Source: Methylotenera sp. (lineage in GTDB: Bacteria > Pseudomonadota > Gammaproteobacteria > Burkholderiales > Methylophilaceae). Taken from it: a DNA stretch of 64,000 nt. Below are positions 30,830 to 41,500 of the stretch, in pieces. Below the pieces are notes generated by a model that was given only the letters and a program-made list of their open reading frames with translations, searched no databases and had not been told where the DNA came from. Where the stretch lies: the NCBI RefSeq assembly GCF_030653755.1, contig NZ_JAURYU010000049.1, positions 43,674 to 107,673 of the forward strand, read 5' to 3'. The position numbers were made by a program, and so were the translations under genes. Numbering within the stretch: position 1 is the stretch's first letter; each line of letters begins with the position of its first letter.

Positions 30830-31111
30830 ATGACTGATATTGATTCTCAGGCAACACCGCCACTTATTGAGTTCCCTTGTTGCTTTCCTATTAAAGTGAT
30901 GGGCGAAACACAAGAAATATTTTCAACGACGATGATTGCGTTGATTCAAACTATTGTCCCAAGCTTTAATGCTGAACATATCGAAATGCGTGCTAGTGCT
31001 AATGGTAAATATATCAGCCTGACCTGCTCTGTTGATGTCGTTTCACAAGCTCAGCTTGATGATATTTATCGCTTATTAACATCTCACCCTTTAGTGAAAT
31101 ACACGCTTTAA
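30830..31111 (+). CDS. ybeD: YbeD/DUF493 family protein
   Basis: 93-aa small regulatory-fold protein (ACT/ferredoxin-like). Motifs: IEFPCCFPIKVMG at the N terminus and YISLTCSVDVVSQAQLDDIYRLL later. Its position directly before lipB is the same as in E. coli, where its function is still unclear. Confidence 0.92.
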   Translation: MTDIDSQATPPLIEFPCCFPIKVMGETQEIFSTTMIALIQTIVPSFNAEHIEMRASANGKYISLTCSVDVVSQAQLDDIYRLLTSHPLVKYTL

Positions 31112-31129
31112 CATACTCACCTGCTTGTG

Positions 31130-31780
31130 ATGTTAAACAATATTATTGTTAGAAATTTAGGCATTACCTCATTTGAAGCAACATGTGAGGCGATGCAACA
31201 ATTCACAGCTGCTAGAGGTGGTGATTCTGCCGATGAAATTTGGCTCACTGAACACCCGCCAGTTTACTCACTAGGACTCAACCGCAAGCAGGTAGCCCCA
31301 CCTTCCCGCGATGACATTGCCATCGTCAATACCGATCGTGGTGGCAAAATCACCTATCACGGGCCTGGGCAAGTCATTGTGTATGTTTTAATAGACCTAT
31401 CAAGACGTAATCTTAATATACGTAGTTTAGTCAGCTTGCTAGAAAATACAGTGATAGAATTACTGGCACAATACAATGTCAGCGCAGTGGCAAAAAAAGA
31501 TGCACCTGGTGTTTATGTGAACATAGAAAATTCACATGAGGCCAAAATAGCCTCATTGGGGTTACGTGTTAAAAATAATTGCTGCTATCACGGCTTGAGC
31601 CTTAATATAGACATGGATTTAAGCCCATTTAGTGCGATTGACCCATGTGGCTACAAGGGGCTGGCTGTGACACAGACCAAAGACCTTGGCATTAATGCCA
31701 ATCTACAAACCATTGGTGAGCAACTTGTAGCAATGCTGACCAGCAAACTAGAGCATTTGCATGACGAATCTAACCACTAA
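31130..31780 (+). CDS. lipB: Octanoyl-[ACP]:protein N-octanoyltransferase
   Basis: 216-aa enzyme that moves octanoate from acyl carrier protein to lipoyl domains. Contains [15 protein letters not shown], the substrate-pocket [19 protein letters not shown] with the catalytic lysine, and the catalytic cysteine in [11 protein letters not shown] 31127 is followed at once by ATG 31130; the ATG is taken. Overlaps lipA by 20 nt. Confidence 0.96.
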   Translation: MLNNIIVRNLGITSFEATCEAMQQFTAARGGDSADEIWLTEHPPVYSLGLNRKQVAPPSRDDIAIVNTDRGGKITYHGPGQVIVYVLIDLSRRNLNIRSLVSLLENTVIELLAQYNVSAVAKKDAPGVYVNIENSHEAKIASLGLRVKNNCCYHGLSLNIDMDLSPFSAIDPCGYKGLAVTQTKDLGINANLQTIGEQLVAMLTSKLEHLHDESNH

Positions 31781-32729
31781 CAAAACACCTACGCCAAAAG
31801 TTGCTGGGGTGAAAGAAATTGACGCGGCAAAAACGTCGCGCATTCCGATTAAAATCATTCCACAGCCGATTCAGCGCAAACCTGAGTGGATACGCATGAA
31901 AGCACCTGATGGCGTACGCTATCAAGAGATTAAACGTGTATTGCGTGAGAATAATCTGCACACCGTTTGTGAAGAAGCCAGTTGCCCCAATATCGGTGAA
32001 TGCTTTAGTAGTGGTACTGCAACCTTTATGATTCTGGGTGATATTTGCACACGCCGCTGTCCATTTTGCGATGTCGCACACGGCAAACCGCTACCCCCAG
32101 ATATTAATGAACCAGAAAACCTGGCAAAAACGATTGCACAGATGCGGCTCAATTATGTAGTGATTACCAGCGTAGATCGTGACGATTTACTAGATGGTGG
32201 TGCACAGCATTTTGTTGACTGTATTCAAGCCGTACGTGCGCACTCACCTAATATCAGAATAGAAATTCTAGTCCCAGACTTTCGTGGTCGCTTAGATGTC
32301 GCACTGGAGATTCTACGCAAAGCACCGCCTGATGTGATGAACCACAATCTTGAAACCATTCCTAGACTGTACAAACAAGCGAGGCCAGGTTCTGACTATC
32401 AGAACTCGTTAAACCTATTAAAAGTATTTAATGAAATGTATCCGCACATCCCTACTAAATCTGGCTTGATGTTAGGTTTGGGTGAAACTGATGAGGAAAT
32501 TTTAGCAGTGATGCAAGATTTACGGGCACACAATGTCAGCATGCTTACGCTCGGACAATATTTACAGCCTAGTGTGCATCATTTACCTGTGATGCGTTAT
32601 GTTGAACCCCATATTTTTGAATCTTTAAAACAAAAAGCAGACGCGATGGGCTTTAATAATAAAGCTAGCGGCCCCATGGTAAGAATTAGCAATCATGCTG
32701 ATGCACAGGCACACCAAGTCATTACTTAA
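31761..32729 (+). CDS. lipA: Lipoyl synthase
   Basis: 322-aa radical-SAM enzyme inserting two sulfurs into octanoyl-lysine. Both iron-sulfur clusters are visible: auxiliary C-x4-C-x5-C in [12 protein letters not shown] and radical-SAM C-x3-C-x2-C in CTRRCPFC. The C-terminal serine used to ligate the auxiliary cluster is in [11 protein letters not shown]. Start lies within the end of lipB. Confidence 0.97.
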   Translation: MTNLTTNKTPTPKVAGVKEIDAAKTSRIPIKIIPQPIQRKPEWIRMKAPDGVRYQEIKRVLRENNLHTVCEEASCPNIGECFSSGTATFMILGDICTRRCPFCDVAHGKPLPPDINEPENLAKTIAQMRLNYVVITSVDRDDLLDGGAQHFVDCIQAVRAHSPNIRIEILVPDFRGRLDVALEILRKAPPDVMNHNLETIPRLYKQARPGSDYQNSLNLLKVFNEMYPHIPTKSGLMLGLGETDEEILAVMQDLRAHNVSMLTLGQYLQPSVHHLPVMRYVEPHIFESLKQKADAMGFNNKASGPMVRISNHADAQAHQVIT

Positions 32730-32792
32730 ACGGCACTGTATCAGCAATAGATTACCTCTAAATAACCGCGTTAAAGTTTAAAAAAGGAAAAT

Positions 32793-34103
32793 ATGGTTCC
32801 GCATTTAACAACAGCACTTAATGGCCCACTTTTATCGCTAGAAAAAAGCATGTTGGATGCCATGCCCAAAATTGAGCATTGGTTTCGCACACAATGGTTA
32901 GACCATGCAGCACCATTCTATGCTTCTGTTGATTTACGTAATGCAGGTTTTAAATTAGCGCCAGTAGACACGAACTTATTTCCAGGTGGTTTTAATAATC
33001 TTAATCCTGACTTTCTACATCTAAGTGTACAGGCAGCGATGGTCGCAGTTGAAAAAGTCTGTCCAGAGGCGAGCCGCTTACTGATTATTCCTGAGAATCA
33101 TACCCGCAATACTTATTATCTACGTAACGTAGTTGAGCTCGCGAATATTTTAAAACAGGCCGGGATGGATGTAAGAATTGGTTCAATTTCTCCAGAAATC
33201 ACCGAACCTACCTTACTAGAAACACATGATGGCCAGCCGCTATTACTAGAGCCTGTGGTACGCGAAGGCAATCGTATCAAGCTACCCGCATCTAAACTTG
33301 GTGATACCAATCTAAGTCCATTTGATAGCTGTGCGATTCTGCTAAATAATGATTTATCTGGCGGCATTCCTGATATTCTCAAGGATTTGGAACAGGACTT
33401 GATTCCACCGTTATATGCTGGTTGGAGTACGCGCAGAAAATCACAGCATTTTTCTGCCTACAACCGCGTTGCAAGTGAGTTCTCAGCGTTGCTTAACATT
33501 GATGAGTGGTTACTCAACCCATATTTCGAAACTTGCGGCGAAATTGACTTTAATGACCGCACTGGTGAAGACTGCCTAGCCGCTAAAGTGGAATCATTAC
33601 TTGAAAAAATTAAAATCAAATACGCAGAATACGGCGTATCTCAAGAGCCGTTCGTGATTGTAAAAGCCAACGCAGGCACTTATGGCATGGGCATTATGAC
33701 GGTAAAATCACCTGACGATGTACGCGGTTTAAACCGCAAGGCGCGTAACAAAATGTCAGTGATTAAAGAAGGTTTAGAAGTCACTGAAGTGATTATTCAA
33801 GAAGGTGTTTACACATTTGAGAGTATCAACGATGCAGTTGCAGAACCTGTTGTCTATATGATGGATCACTTTGTGATTGGTGGCTTCTACCGTGTACATA
33901 CTGGCCGTGGTGTCGATGAAAACTTGAATGCTCCAGGCTCACACTTTGTACCTTTAGCTTTTGAGAAACCTTGTACATTACCAGACTGCGCAGGTGCGCC
34001 TGATGCTACCCCTAACCGTTTTTACGCTTATGGTGTAGTAGCACGCTTAGCATTACTCGCTGCTGCGATTGAGCTACAAGAACAAGACCCTTTAAATCAA
34101 TAA
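32793..34103 (+). CDS. gshA: Glutamate-cysteine ligase (short proteobacterial type)
   Basis: 436-aa ligase making gamma-glutamylcysteine. It belongs to the type first noted in Acidithiobacillus and common in betaproteobacteria (FYASVDLRNAGFKLAPVD, NLFPGGFNNLN, KANAGTYGMGIMTV), unrelated in sequence to E. coli GshA. AAGGA precedes the ATG. gshB follows after 9 nt, so both steps of glutathione synthesis are together. Confidence 0.94.
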   Translation: MVPHLTTALNGPLLSLEKSMLDAMPKIEHWFRTQWLDHAAPFYASVDLRNAGFKLAPVDTNLFPGGFNNLNPDFLHLSVQAAMVAVEKVCPEASRLLIIPENHTRNTYYLRNVVELANILKQAGMDVRIGSISPEITEPTLLETHDGQPLLLEPVVREGNRIKLPASKLGDTNLSPFDSCAILLNNDLSGGIPDILKDLEQDLIPPLYAGWSTRRKSQHFSAYNRVASEFSALLNIDEWLLNPYFETCGEIDFNDRTGEDCLAAKVESLLEKIKIKYAEYGVSQEPFVIVKANAGTYGMGIMTVKSPDDVRGLNRKARNKMSVIKEGLEVTEVIIQEGVYTFESINDAVAEPVVYMMDHFVIGGFYRVHTGRGVDENLNAPGSHFVPLAFEKPCTLPDCAGAPDATPNRFYAYGVVARLALLAAAIELQEQDPLNQ

Positions 34104-34112
34104 AGCCTGCAC

Positions 34113-35045
34113 ATGAAATTAGTATTTATTCTGGACCCGCTTAAAAGTTTAAATAGCGATAAAGATACTAGCCTCGCCATTATGCGAGATGCTAGTCAGC
34201 GCGGTCACGAGCTATTTGTGAGCTTACAACACGATATTTTTCTGCGTGGTGAACAAGCCAGAATAAATGTTCAAAAGTTTAACTTTTCTGGTGAAAGCTA
34301 TACTACTTCTGAAAAATCAGAGTTCGCCCCCAGTAATTTTGATGCAATTATCATGCGTAAAGACCCTCCTTTTGATAACGAGTATCTTTACAGCACCTAT
34401 TTACTAGAAATAGCAGCTAAGCAGGGTGCTCGCGTATTTAATAATCCTGTAGCAATTCGTGGTTGGAATGAAAAGCTCTCAGTCACACGCTTCCCACAAT
34501 TTGCACCTGAATTTTTAGTTACCTCCAATCAAACACTCATTCGTGATTTCCTAAATCAACATAAAGATATTGTCGTGAAACCCTTAGATGGCATGGGTGG
34601 CAGTAGTATTTTTAGGCTAACGTTGCAAGACCCTAACATCAGTGTGATATTGGAAACCATTACCGAGTTTGGTACCCGTACTATCATGGCACAACGCTAT
34701 CTACCAGCCATTGTGCAAGGAGATAAGCGCATTATTGTCATTAATGGTGAACCATTACCATATGCACTTGCACGGATTCCAATGGCTGGTGAAACCCGTG
34801 GTAACTTAGCCGCGGGAGGTACTGGGGTCGCCCAGGCACTTACGAGTCGAGACCGTGATATTGCAACTACCGTAGGAAAAGTACTTAAGCAAGAAGGCCT
34901 ATTTTTAGTGGGTTTAGACATCATTGGTGAGCACCTGACAGAAATCAACGTCACAAGCCCTACTGGCATGGTCGAAATTGCAAAGCAAACCGATTGCAAT
35001 CCAGCCAGCATTTTTATTAATGCGCTAGAGCTACAGTGCCAATAA
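34113..35045 (+). CDS. gshB: Glutathione synthase
   Basis: 310-aa ATP-grasp enzyme adding glycine to gamma-glutamylcysteine. Segments: VFILDPLKSLNSDKDTS, IIMRKDPPFDNEYLYSTYLL, VVKPLDGMGGSSIF (ATP-grasp), and INVTSPTGMVEI. Followed immediately by apbE (start on the next base), suggesting one transcript. Confidence 0.97.
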   Translation: MKLVFILDPLKSLNSDKDTSLAIMRDASQRGHELFVSLQHDIFLRGEQARINVQKFNFSGESYTTSEKSEFAPSNFDAIIMRKDPPFDNEYLYSTYLLEIAAKQGARVFNNPVAIRGWNEKLSVTRFPQFAPEFLVTSNQTLIRDFLNQHKDIVVKPLDGMGGSSIFRLTLQDPNISVILETITEFGTRTIMAQRYLPAIVQGDKRIIVINGEPLPYALARIPMAGETRGNLAAGGTGVAQALTSRDRDIATTVGKVLKQEGLFLVGLDIIGEHLTEINVTSPTGMVEIAKQTDCNPASIFINALELQCQ

Positions 35046-36149
35046 ATGCGTAGGAAATTGAGCATCGTATTGATTGTAGCGACATGCTGCATTGCAATAT
35101 TAGGATTCATCGCTTACAACAAACCACCACTCTATCACAGCCAAAGCTATGTATTTGGTACGCTGGTTGATATCAGTATTTATGGCGAACCAGAAGACCG
35201 TGCGAAGTATCTTTCAAATGAAATCATACAAGATTTTCAGCACTTGCATCATCAACTACACGCTTGGAAGCCAGCCTCTGGCAACCAAATCAGTGAAATA
35301 GGTACGCTTAACTTAGCATTCGCCTCGCAGAGAAAGCCATTAAACATCAGCCCACTTATGGTAGAAATTCTGCAAGATGCTACTAAGCTATCAAAAAAAT
35401 CTCATGGTTTATTTAACCCAACCATTGGTCATTTAATCGGCACATGGGGGTTTCAGGCAGATGAGTTTGCCGCAACCAGTATCGATAATCAAAAAATTGC
35501 AGCATTAATCAAAGCCAATCCAACGATGGATGATATTGTTATTGCAAACAACACAGCCTACAGCACAAACAGCAGCGTTAAGCTTGATTTAGGCGGCTAT
35601 GCAAAAGGTTATGCGTTAGATAGGGCTGTACGCTACTTACGCAAGCAACATGTTAAGCATGCGCTCATCAACATAGGTGGCAATATCATCGCCCTTGGTC
35701 AGCATGGGGATAAGCCTTGGCGGGTCGGGATACAGCACCCGCGCAAACCTTCTGCAATAGCCACGCTTGATTTACTTGATGGCTGGGCGATTGGCACTTC
35801 TGGTGATTATCAACGTTATTTCATGTTAGATGGTAAACGTTATTGCCACATTATTGATCCGCGCACTGGCTATCCAGTAGATCATACGCAAGCAGTAACA
35901 GTATTAATTCCTCCGCAAGCACCACACCATTCGCAAGCTGGCGTACTTTCTGATGTTGCATCAAAACCCATTTTTATTGAGCCTGCAGAAAACAAATCAA
36001 AAATCGCAGATGCGATGGGTATAAAATACTTGATGGTAATTAATCAGTCATCTCAAGTATTTGTCACCCAAGAAATGCAAAATAAACTCACTTGGCTGAA
36101 TCAGGACTTTAAGAAGCGAGCGCATGTTCAACCTACTACGCAACATTAA
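35046..36149 (+). CDS. apbE: FAD:protein FMN transferase
   Basis: 367-aa ApbE, which attaches FMN covalently to Thr/Ser of exported flavoproteins. A single N-terminal hydrophobic segment (residues about 5-24) anchors or exports it; there is no lipobox. Conserved segments: FGTLVDISIYG, KLDLGGYAKGYALDRAV, ALINIGGNIIALG, GTSGDYQRYF and IDPRTGYPV. It begins on the base after the gshB stop and overlaps the NusG-II gene by 26 nt. No obvious flavoprotein target (Nqr, Rnf, NosR) is in the window. Confidence 0.94.
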   Translation: MRRKLSIVLIVATCCIAILGFIAYNKPPLYHSQSYVFGTLVDISIYGEPEDRAKYLSNEIIQDFQHLHHQLHAWKPASGNQISEIGTLNLAFASQRKPLNISPLMVEILQDATKLSKKSHGLFNPTIGHLIGTWGFQADEFAATSIDNQKIAALIKANPTMDDIVIANNTAYSTNSSVKLDLGGYAKGYALDRAVRYLRKQHVKHALINIGGNIIALGQHGDKPWRVGIQHPRKPSAIATLDLLDGWAIGTSGDYQRYFMLDGKRYCHIIDPRTGYPVDHTQAVTVLIPPQAPHHSQAGVLSDVASKPIFIEPAENKSKIADAMGIKYLMVINQSSQVFVTQEMQNKLTWLNQDFKKRAHVQPTTQH

Positions 36150-36522
36150 AGCTAAAACAAGGATTATGCTTACTGGTGATTGGCTAATTGTGATTGCCAG
36201 TAGCGTGTTAGTTATCTTTTTGTTTCAACACCTATGGTCACATGAGCATGCAACAACGGTCCAAATCCGCCTAGGTGATACTGTTTATGGCACCTACAGC
36301 CTTAATCAACAGCGTGATATTCATGTCAAAGGAACACTCGGCAACGCCACAATCAGCATCATAAACGGCAAAGCCAGATTTTCTCAATCTCCATGCCATA
36401 ATCAATACTGTGTACACCAAGGATGGCTGTCACGGTCAGGTCAAGCTGCCATTTGCCTACCCAATCAGCTTAGTTTAGAACTCATTGGCGAAACAAAACA
36501 CTACGACTCACTCAATTATTAG
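36124..36522 (+). CDS. NusG domain II-containing membrane-anchored protein
   Basis: 132-aa protein with one TM near residues 17-38 and a periplasmic NusG domain II. Visible features are the cysteine pair in SPCHNQYCVHQGWL and the closing AICLPNQLSLEL. Function unknown; these proteins commonly sit next to ApbE and Gx proteins. ATG 36124 overlaps apbE; ATG 36166 (MLTGDWLIV) is an alternative. Confidence 0.85.
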   Translation: MFNLLRNIKAKTRIMLTGDWLIVIASSVLVIFLFQHLWSHEHATTVQIRLGDTVYGTYSLNQQRDIHVKGTLGNATISIINGKARFSQSPCHNQYCVHQGWLSRSGQAAICLPNQLSLELIGETKHYDSLNY

Positions 36523-36573
36523 TATAAGAATAGTAGTATACAAATAGCGCAACAATCTCACATAAACGATTAT

Positions 36574-37122
36574 ATGCAGATTAACACCACCATCAACGAC
36601 CATCGCATCGCCAAGCTTGCTGCATTTGCTATTGCGTTACATATGCTGGAGGCGGTAATTCCATCCCCCTTACCAGGTGTTAAACCAGGTATCGCAAACA
36701 TTGTGACCTTATATGTGTTATTTAAATATGACTTTGCCAGTGCCGCATGGGTAAGCATACTCCGTGTATTTGCCAGTAGCCTTTTATTAGGTCAGTTTCT
36801 ATCACCCACCTTTATACTGAGCTTAGCTGGCGCATTATTAAGCTTAGGTGTGCTGTGGATATGTATGCACTTACCTAGGAAATACTTCGGTGCGGTATCA
36901 TTAAGTATACTAGCTGCTTTTGCACACATTGCTGGGCAATTGATGATTGTAAGGCTATGGCTGATTCCACACACCAGCATTGCCTATTTAATTCCTATTT
37001 TTGCACTAGCAGCACTATTTTTTGGGGTAATCAACGGGCTGATTACACACCAATTACTTAATAGCAGTTTGGAAACAAAATTAGAAAACAAAACGGACTC
37101 AGCGTCATCAACTGCAACATAA
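36574..37122 (+). CDS. Gx transporter family membrane protein
   Basis: 182-aa polytopic protein with about five to six helices, of the family annotated Gx transporter or heptaprenyl diphosphate synthase component I. Typical: HMLEAVIPSPLPGVKPGIANIVTL and the central RVFASSLLLGQFLSPTF. It resembles substrate-binding units of vitamin-type transporters. No prenyl synthase follows, so the prenyl-synthase name is not supported here; the NusG-II/ApbE context points to exported flavin chemistry (inference). Confidence 0.85.
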   Translation: MQINTTINDHRIAKLAAFAIALHMLEAVIPSPLPGVKPGIANIVTLYVLFKYDFASAAWVSILRVFASSLLLGQFLSPTFILSLAGALLSLGVLWICMHLPRKYFGAVSLSILAAFAHIAGQLMIVRLWLIPHTSIAYLIPIFALAALFFGVINGLITHQLLNSSLETKLENKTDSASSTAT

Positions 37123-37137
37123 TTTATAACAAGTAAT

Positions 37138-38238
37138 ATGAAACTGAGCACCTTAAAATCACACATTACCGATAATAAATCGCTGTTAATTGCAGCCTTT
37201 ATTTCTTTGGTTTTGCATACATTTTTGCTCAGTGGTTACTCAATATCACTTCCGTCAGATATTAAAAATATCACATCCATTCATGTACGCTTGGTAAAAG
37301 TACTACCAGAAAAAAAGCCAACTCAACCCACCGCCACACAAGCCCACCAAAATTCAATAGCACCAAATCCTAAAGTTCCTAATAATGAGGTACCAAAACC
37401 AGATGTAGAAGTGCCTGAGCACTCATTGAATAGCGAGAACACCAGCACATCCCCTGATATTCCAACCAATATAGAAACCACTACAGAACCCACCAATTCA
37501 AGCCTAAAGGAAAAACTACTAGCAGAAGACACGACAGAAAACACAACGACTGCTGAGACGGATAGTAGTGTCAATACAGACATGACTAACCCTTACACAT
37601 TCGTACATAGTGAATTTGAAGTAACACGTGGTGGTGACTCAGGCATACTGGGGATTGCCTACATTACATTTAATATGGACTCAAGAAAAAACACTTATCA
37701 GTTAACGAGCATTACCGAACCTAAAGGACTCGCTTCGATTTTTTTAAGTAAACTGGAGCAATATAGTGAAGGTAACGTTGATGAAAAAGGATTAAAACCT
37801 AGCTATTACGCATATGAATTCGGGGCGAACAGTGGAAAGAACCAGTATGCACATTTGCTCTGGTCTGATGGTGTGATTGAAATGACTAGCAATAAAGGGA
37901 AGAAATCAGAACCATTACCTGAAGGTACTCAAGACTTTTTAAGTTTTATGTACCAGTTTATGTTTACGCCACCACTCAACGTCATGCAAATCACCATGAC
38001 TAATGGCAAATATTTACGCACGTACACTTACAGCTTTGAAGGTGAGGAAACGATTAGCACTAAACTAGGTGACCTCAAAACGCTACATTTATTAAAAAGT
38101 GGCGAAAACCAAGAGAAAACGGAAGTATGGCTCGCTTTAGATTATCAAAACATTCCTGTCAGAATACGTAAAACGGAGAAAGATGGCGCGGTGCTAGAGC
38201 AAACAGTGACGACCATCTCAACCACACGCCCCGAGTAA
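37138..38238 (+). CDS. DUF3108 protein with TonB-like membrane anchor
   Basis: 366-aa protein. An N-terminal TM (about 15-36) contains S23-x3-H27 (SLVLH), the motif TonB uses to contact ExbB/ExbD. A Pro/Thr/Glu/Asn-rich linker (about 60-145) leads to a C-terminal DUF3108 domain (YTFVHSEFEVTRGG onward), expected in the periplasm. Function unknown. Nothing in the sequence tests a real Exb link. It is 15 nt after the Gx gene, so likely the same operon. Confidence 0.8.
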   Translation: MKLSTLKSHITDNKSLLIAAFISLVLHTFLLSGYSISLPSDIKNITSIHVRLVKVLPEKKPTQPTATQAHQNSIAPNPKVPNNEVPKPDVEVPEHSLNSENTSTSPDIPTNIETTTEPTNSSLKEKLLAEDTTENTTTAETDSSVNTDMTNPYTFVHSEFEVTRGGDSGILGIAYITFNMDSRKNTYQLTSITEPKGLASIFLSKLEQYSEGNVDEKGLKPSYYAYEFGANSGKNQYAHLLWSDGVIEMTSNKGKKSEPLPEGTQDFLSFMYQFMFTPPLNVMQITMTNGKYLRTYTYSFEGEETISTKLGDLKTLHLLKSGENQEKTEVWLALDYQNIPVRIRKTEKDGAVLEQTVTTISTTRPE

Positions 38239-38330
38239 GACCCTTTAATAATGCCTACTACTTTAGCACCACAAACATCATACTGCGCTCACACCATACA
38301 ATCTCTAAAAAATCCATCACTGTTGCAACA

Positions 38331-38382
38331 GCAGCGGTCAATCATAGCGAAGGTCGGTTCGCGGTCACTGACCGCTCCTACA
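38331..38382. repeat. REP-like inverted pair (REPIN-type)
   Basis: A degenerate copy on plus (38331-38351) and a well-conserved copy on minus (38358-38382, reads TGTAGGAGCGGTCA then GTGACCGCGAA) face each other 6 nt apart. The unit matches the copies at 47.6 kb: GTAGGAGCGG, short centre, CCGCGAA. Rest of the 333-nt gap 38239-38571 between the DUF3108 gene and pilY1 shows no gene or clear terminator. Confidence 0.75.
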
Positions 38383-38571
38383 AAAAAAAAGATCACCGCA
38401 TCCCTAGCACTTTATAGCTACTCCACTAAATAACCCTATGGTCACCTAGTCATTCCGTGCTTTCGCATGTGAGCCAGTAAGACAAAATGATCAGTTTTTA
38501 AGGTTAAAGTTGCTTCGAGTAAAACTCTCTATACCTATTTTTATAAAATCATGTAGAAGATAAAGCGCTTA

Positions 38572-41500
38572 TTAGAGATTTAGCTCTCTCCAAATAGATC
38601 TATGTTTTTGGAAACCTGTACCAGTTCCTGTAAACGGCACGTCTAATATTTGAGGTGTAGGGTTATCTGCCGTTACAATTGAAACTTTTGGTTTGCCATC
38701 AATATAAACCACATTAAACCCGACAGTTGGCGCATTAGTTCTTAACGAGACGATATTAGCACCTAAATTATTAACAGCTGTACCAGTTTCATAATCCAAG
38801 AAAGTTAGCCAGCCATATCCAGCGGGCTGGCAAGCAGAGGAAGTTGGCACTGTCGTTGGTACAAGCAAAGTGCCTAATACTAGTTGTGACGGCACGTTCT
38901 GACGCTCACCTTGATCTGGGAGGTCTATGTACCAACCCAAACCAGAACCAAAGTCTACAGCGTTACTGGTTCCGCTCTTACGTGTATCAAAGCTGTCGGG
39001 CACTATTGTTTGCTCAACTAAGACAGACCGAGGATCAACTAATGTAGCGCTTGCATTGTCATCTTTAATTGCATACAAGGTTTGCTGGCTTGTATCAGTG
39101 AGGTCACTCACCTCAAGATATTTACCAGTGCCCACAAACACTACCCGTTTATTTTTAATCGTACCGAGCTCTGGGCTAGTTGTAATTGCTTGCGCACCTG
39201 ATGCTTCAAGTTTAGCAAACAACAACTTACTATTATCCGCAAGATTAAACCGCCATAGGTTGCCTAATAAATCGCCACCATACACATAAGTAGCGGTGTT
39301 GTTTTTTTCTGGATCATCAGCATAGGCACTGATTTCTGCTAAGCCACTTGGCAATGAAGTACTGCCTACACCCGTTGGTATTTCAGAAACTTTAGTGCCA
39401 GATATCGCATTTAATACGTACAAATACCCTTTTCCATCCCCCCCATTATAAAGCGCAGGATTATTAGGCTTAAACTTAGTATCTGGGAGTGAGTAAAAAG
39501 CACTGTTATCTGGAATATTGTTATAGCCAGAAGTCACTAATACCACCCATGTCCCATCTGATTTCTTAGTGATAATAGGCGTTCCATAAGTATAACCAAG
39601 GTTTGGCTCGTCAACCGCATCAAACTCCCATAAAAGAGTAGGACTCGTCGGATTAGTAATATCGAGTGCGTAGTAACCACGCCCACCGCCGTTTAAACCT
39701 GCGACCAATATCGTTCTCCAAGCGCCGCCGTCATATACATCAGAAATGACAGGATCACCATTCACATAATAACTATGCTTATTCCCATAAGCACTATCTG
39801 CCAATTTCCACATATTTGGGATCACCATACTTGGTACGTAAGCCCACAGCTCTTGTAAAGAGCCTGCATCAAACGCATGCAACATGCCATCATTGGCGCC
39901 CATAAAAACGGTTTTGGTCCTAGTTGCTTGTGCTTCTTTAAATGCAGAGTAGCCTGTATCAGCGTATTTAAAGGTTGGCTTGCCCACAAACGCTGGCTTA
40001 GAATCAACCGCATCACCTAGCACTGCTTGGCGTTTACGGAACAGTTTATTTTCTGGATCTGCTGCATTTTCATCATAACCAGTTTGACCACGTAAATAAT
40101 TGACAAGGCGCTCTGAAGTAAAATTTGCTTTCTGTTCAGATGTTAATGTGGGCCATTGGGTTAAATTCGCTGCTAGAAAAGTAGCACCAAAGGTATTTGC
40201 CAGGCCTGCAGAGGAAATGGCGCCTAAGGTAAAGTCGGTCAATGCACCCCCACTATTCATATAAATTTTGCGTGTATCAGCTGTATTGGCGACTTTGTCT
40301 TTTAAAGTGCCTACACAAGCTACTGGTAAAGATACGCTACAATCAGTGCCCACCAAAGTTCCACTACAAGCAAGGGGACTAGTCACGCTTGGTGTCACAC
40401 AGTTGTATGCACCACTGCCATCTGGCACAACGGAGGACGGACTAATACATGTCGCAGAAGTGACAACATCCTCTACACATGCTGATGCTGCCTGACTCAC
40501 AGCACCCGTCACAAGATCAATACTTCGTTTTTCAAGATTACCTATCCAATAACCAGAGGTATAACTCGCTACATAGGCATTGTTATCTCCAGTGACAGGG
40601 TTTAACGTACTTGTCGCGGCTGCAGAGCCCGCACCTAGCTTGACTTCAATAGAGGCCAATGCTTCTTTTAATTGCGATACTAAGTCAGTAGGATTTTTAG
40701 CACTGAAATAGGTGCCTCCGCCGTTTACGGCGGCATGCCAAAGATCATCAATACGCTCAGGACCAGTATTGGCAATTGGATCTGGCCAATTCTTGATGCC
40801 ATTTTTAATATCAGTAAAGTCACCGGAGGTCGCTATTTTATAATCTGAGGTGTAAGACAACACACCATCAACTCCCATACCCAAAGTAAGCGTCACCATG
40901 TTTTGTTTTTGATTAGCGGTTGAAGGCGCCGGAGACTGGCAAATATTTTCACCTTTTGCTCCAGTACAATTTCCTAAATCAACCGTACGAATATCTGTAT
41001 CAAAGTAATATTTAGCAACGTCAGCTAATGTATTTTCTACAGCCGGGCTACCTTCTCGCATTGGCCTAGGCGTATTGTTTGCCGCACTATCTAAATTACC
41101 CACGTTAGTGTTATCCAGTCCTAAAGGCCCTCCGGCATAAGTACTCGTTTCATCGCCAGTGTTCCAATAACCATCTGTCGTTAATAGTGTAAAATTTTGC
41201 TGGCATTCATATTGAATTGGGTCTGTGAAAACACCTCGTTTTGCGACTGTTTCATTAGCATAAATACGCCCTGCTTTCGATAACGAACCTCTAAGTGGCG
41301 TGTTTCTATCAGCTGGTGCAGCAAAGAACATACTGTACCAAGCCGCTTTTTGCGCAGTGTTAAAGGTGTCAAAATTAAGCATTTGCGCAGACCGAGTAGA
41401 TGTTGTCATAAAGCCTAAACGATAATCCTCTGTCACATCTTTAAAGGCAATACTGGCAGAAGTTTTCATGGCTTGCCCACGCGTGCCATAATAAGTATGC

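Noticed and set aside
36574..37122. Heptaprenyl diphosphate synthase component I
   Set aside because: No prenyl synthase partner is adjacent, and the protein is a polytopic membrane protein of the Gx family.
38251..38433. 60-aa open frame after the DUF3108 gene
   Set aside because: It runs through the REP pair, has no ribosome site and no recognisable domain.
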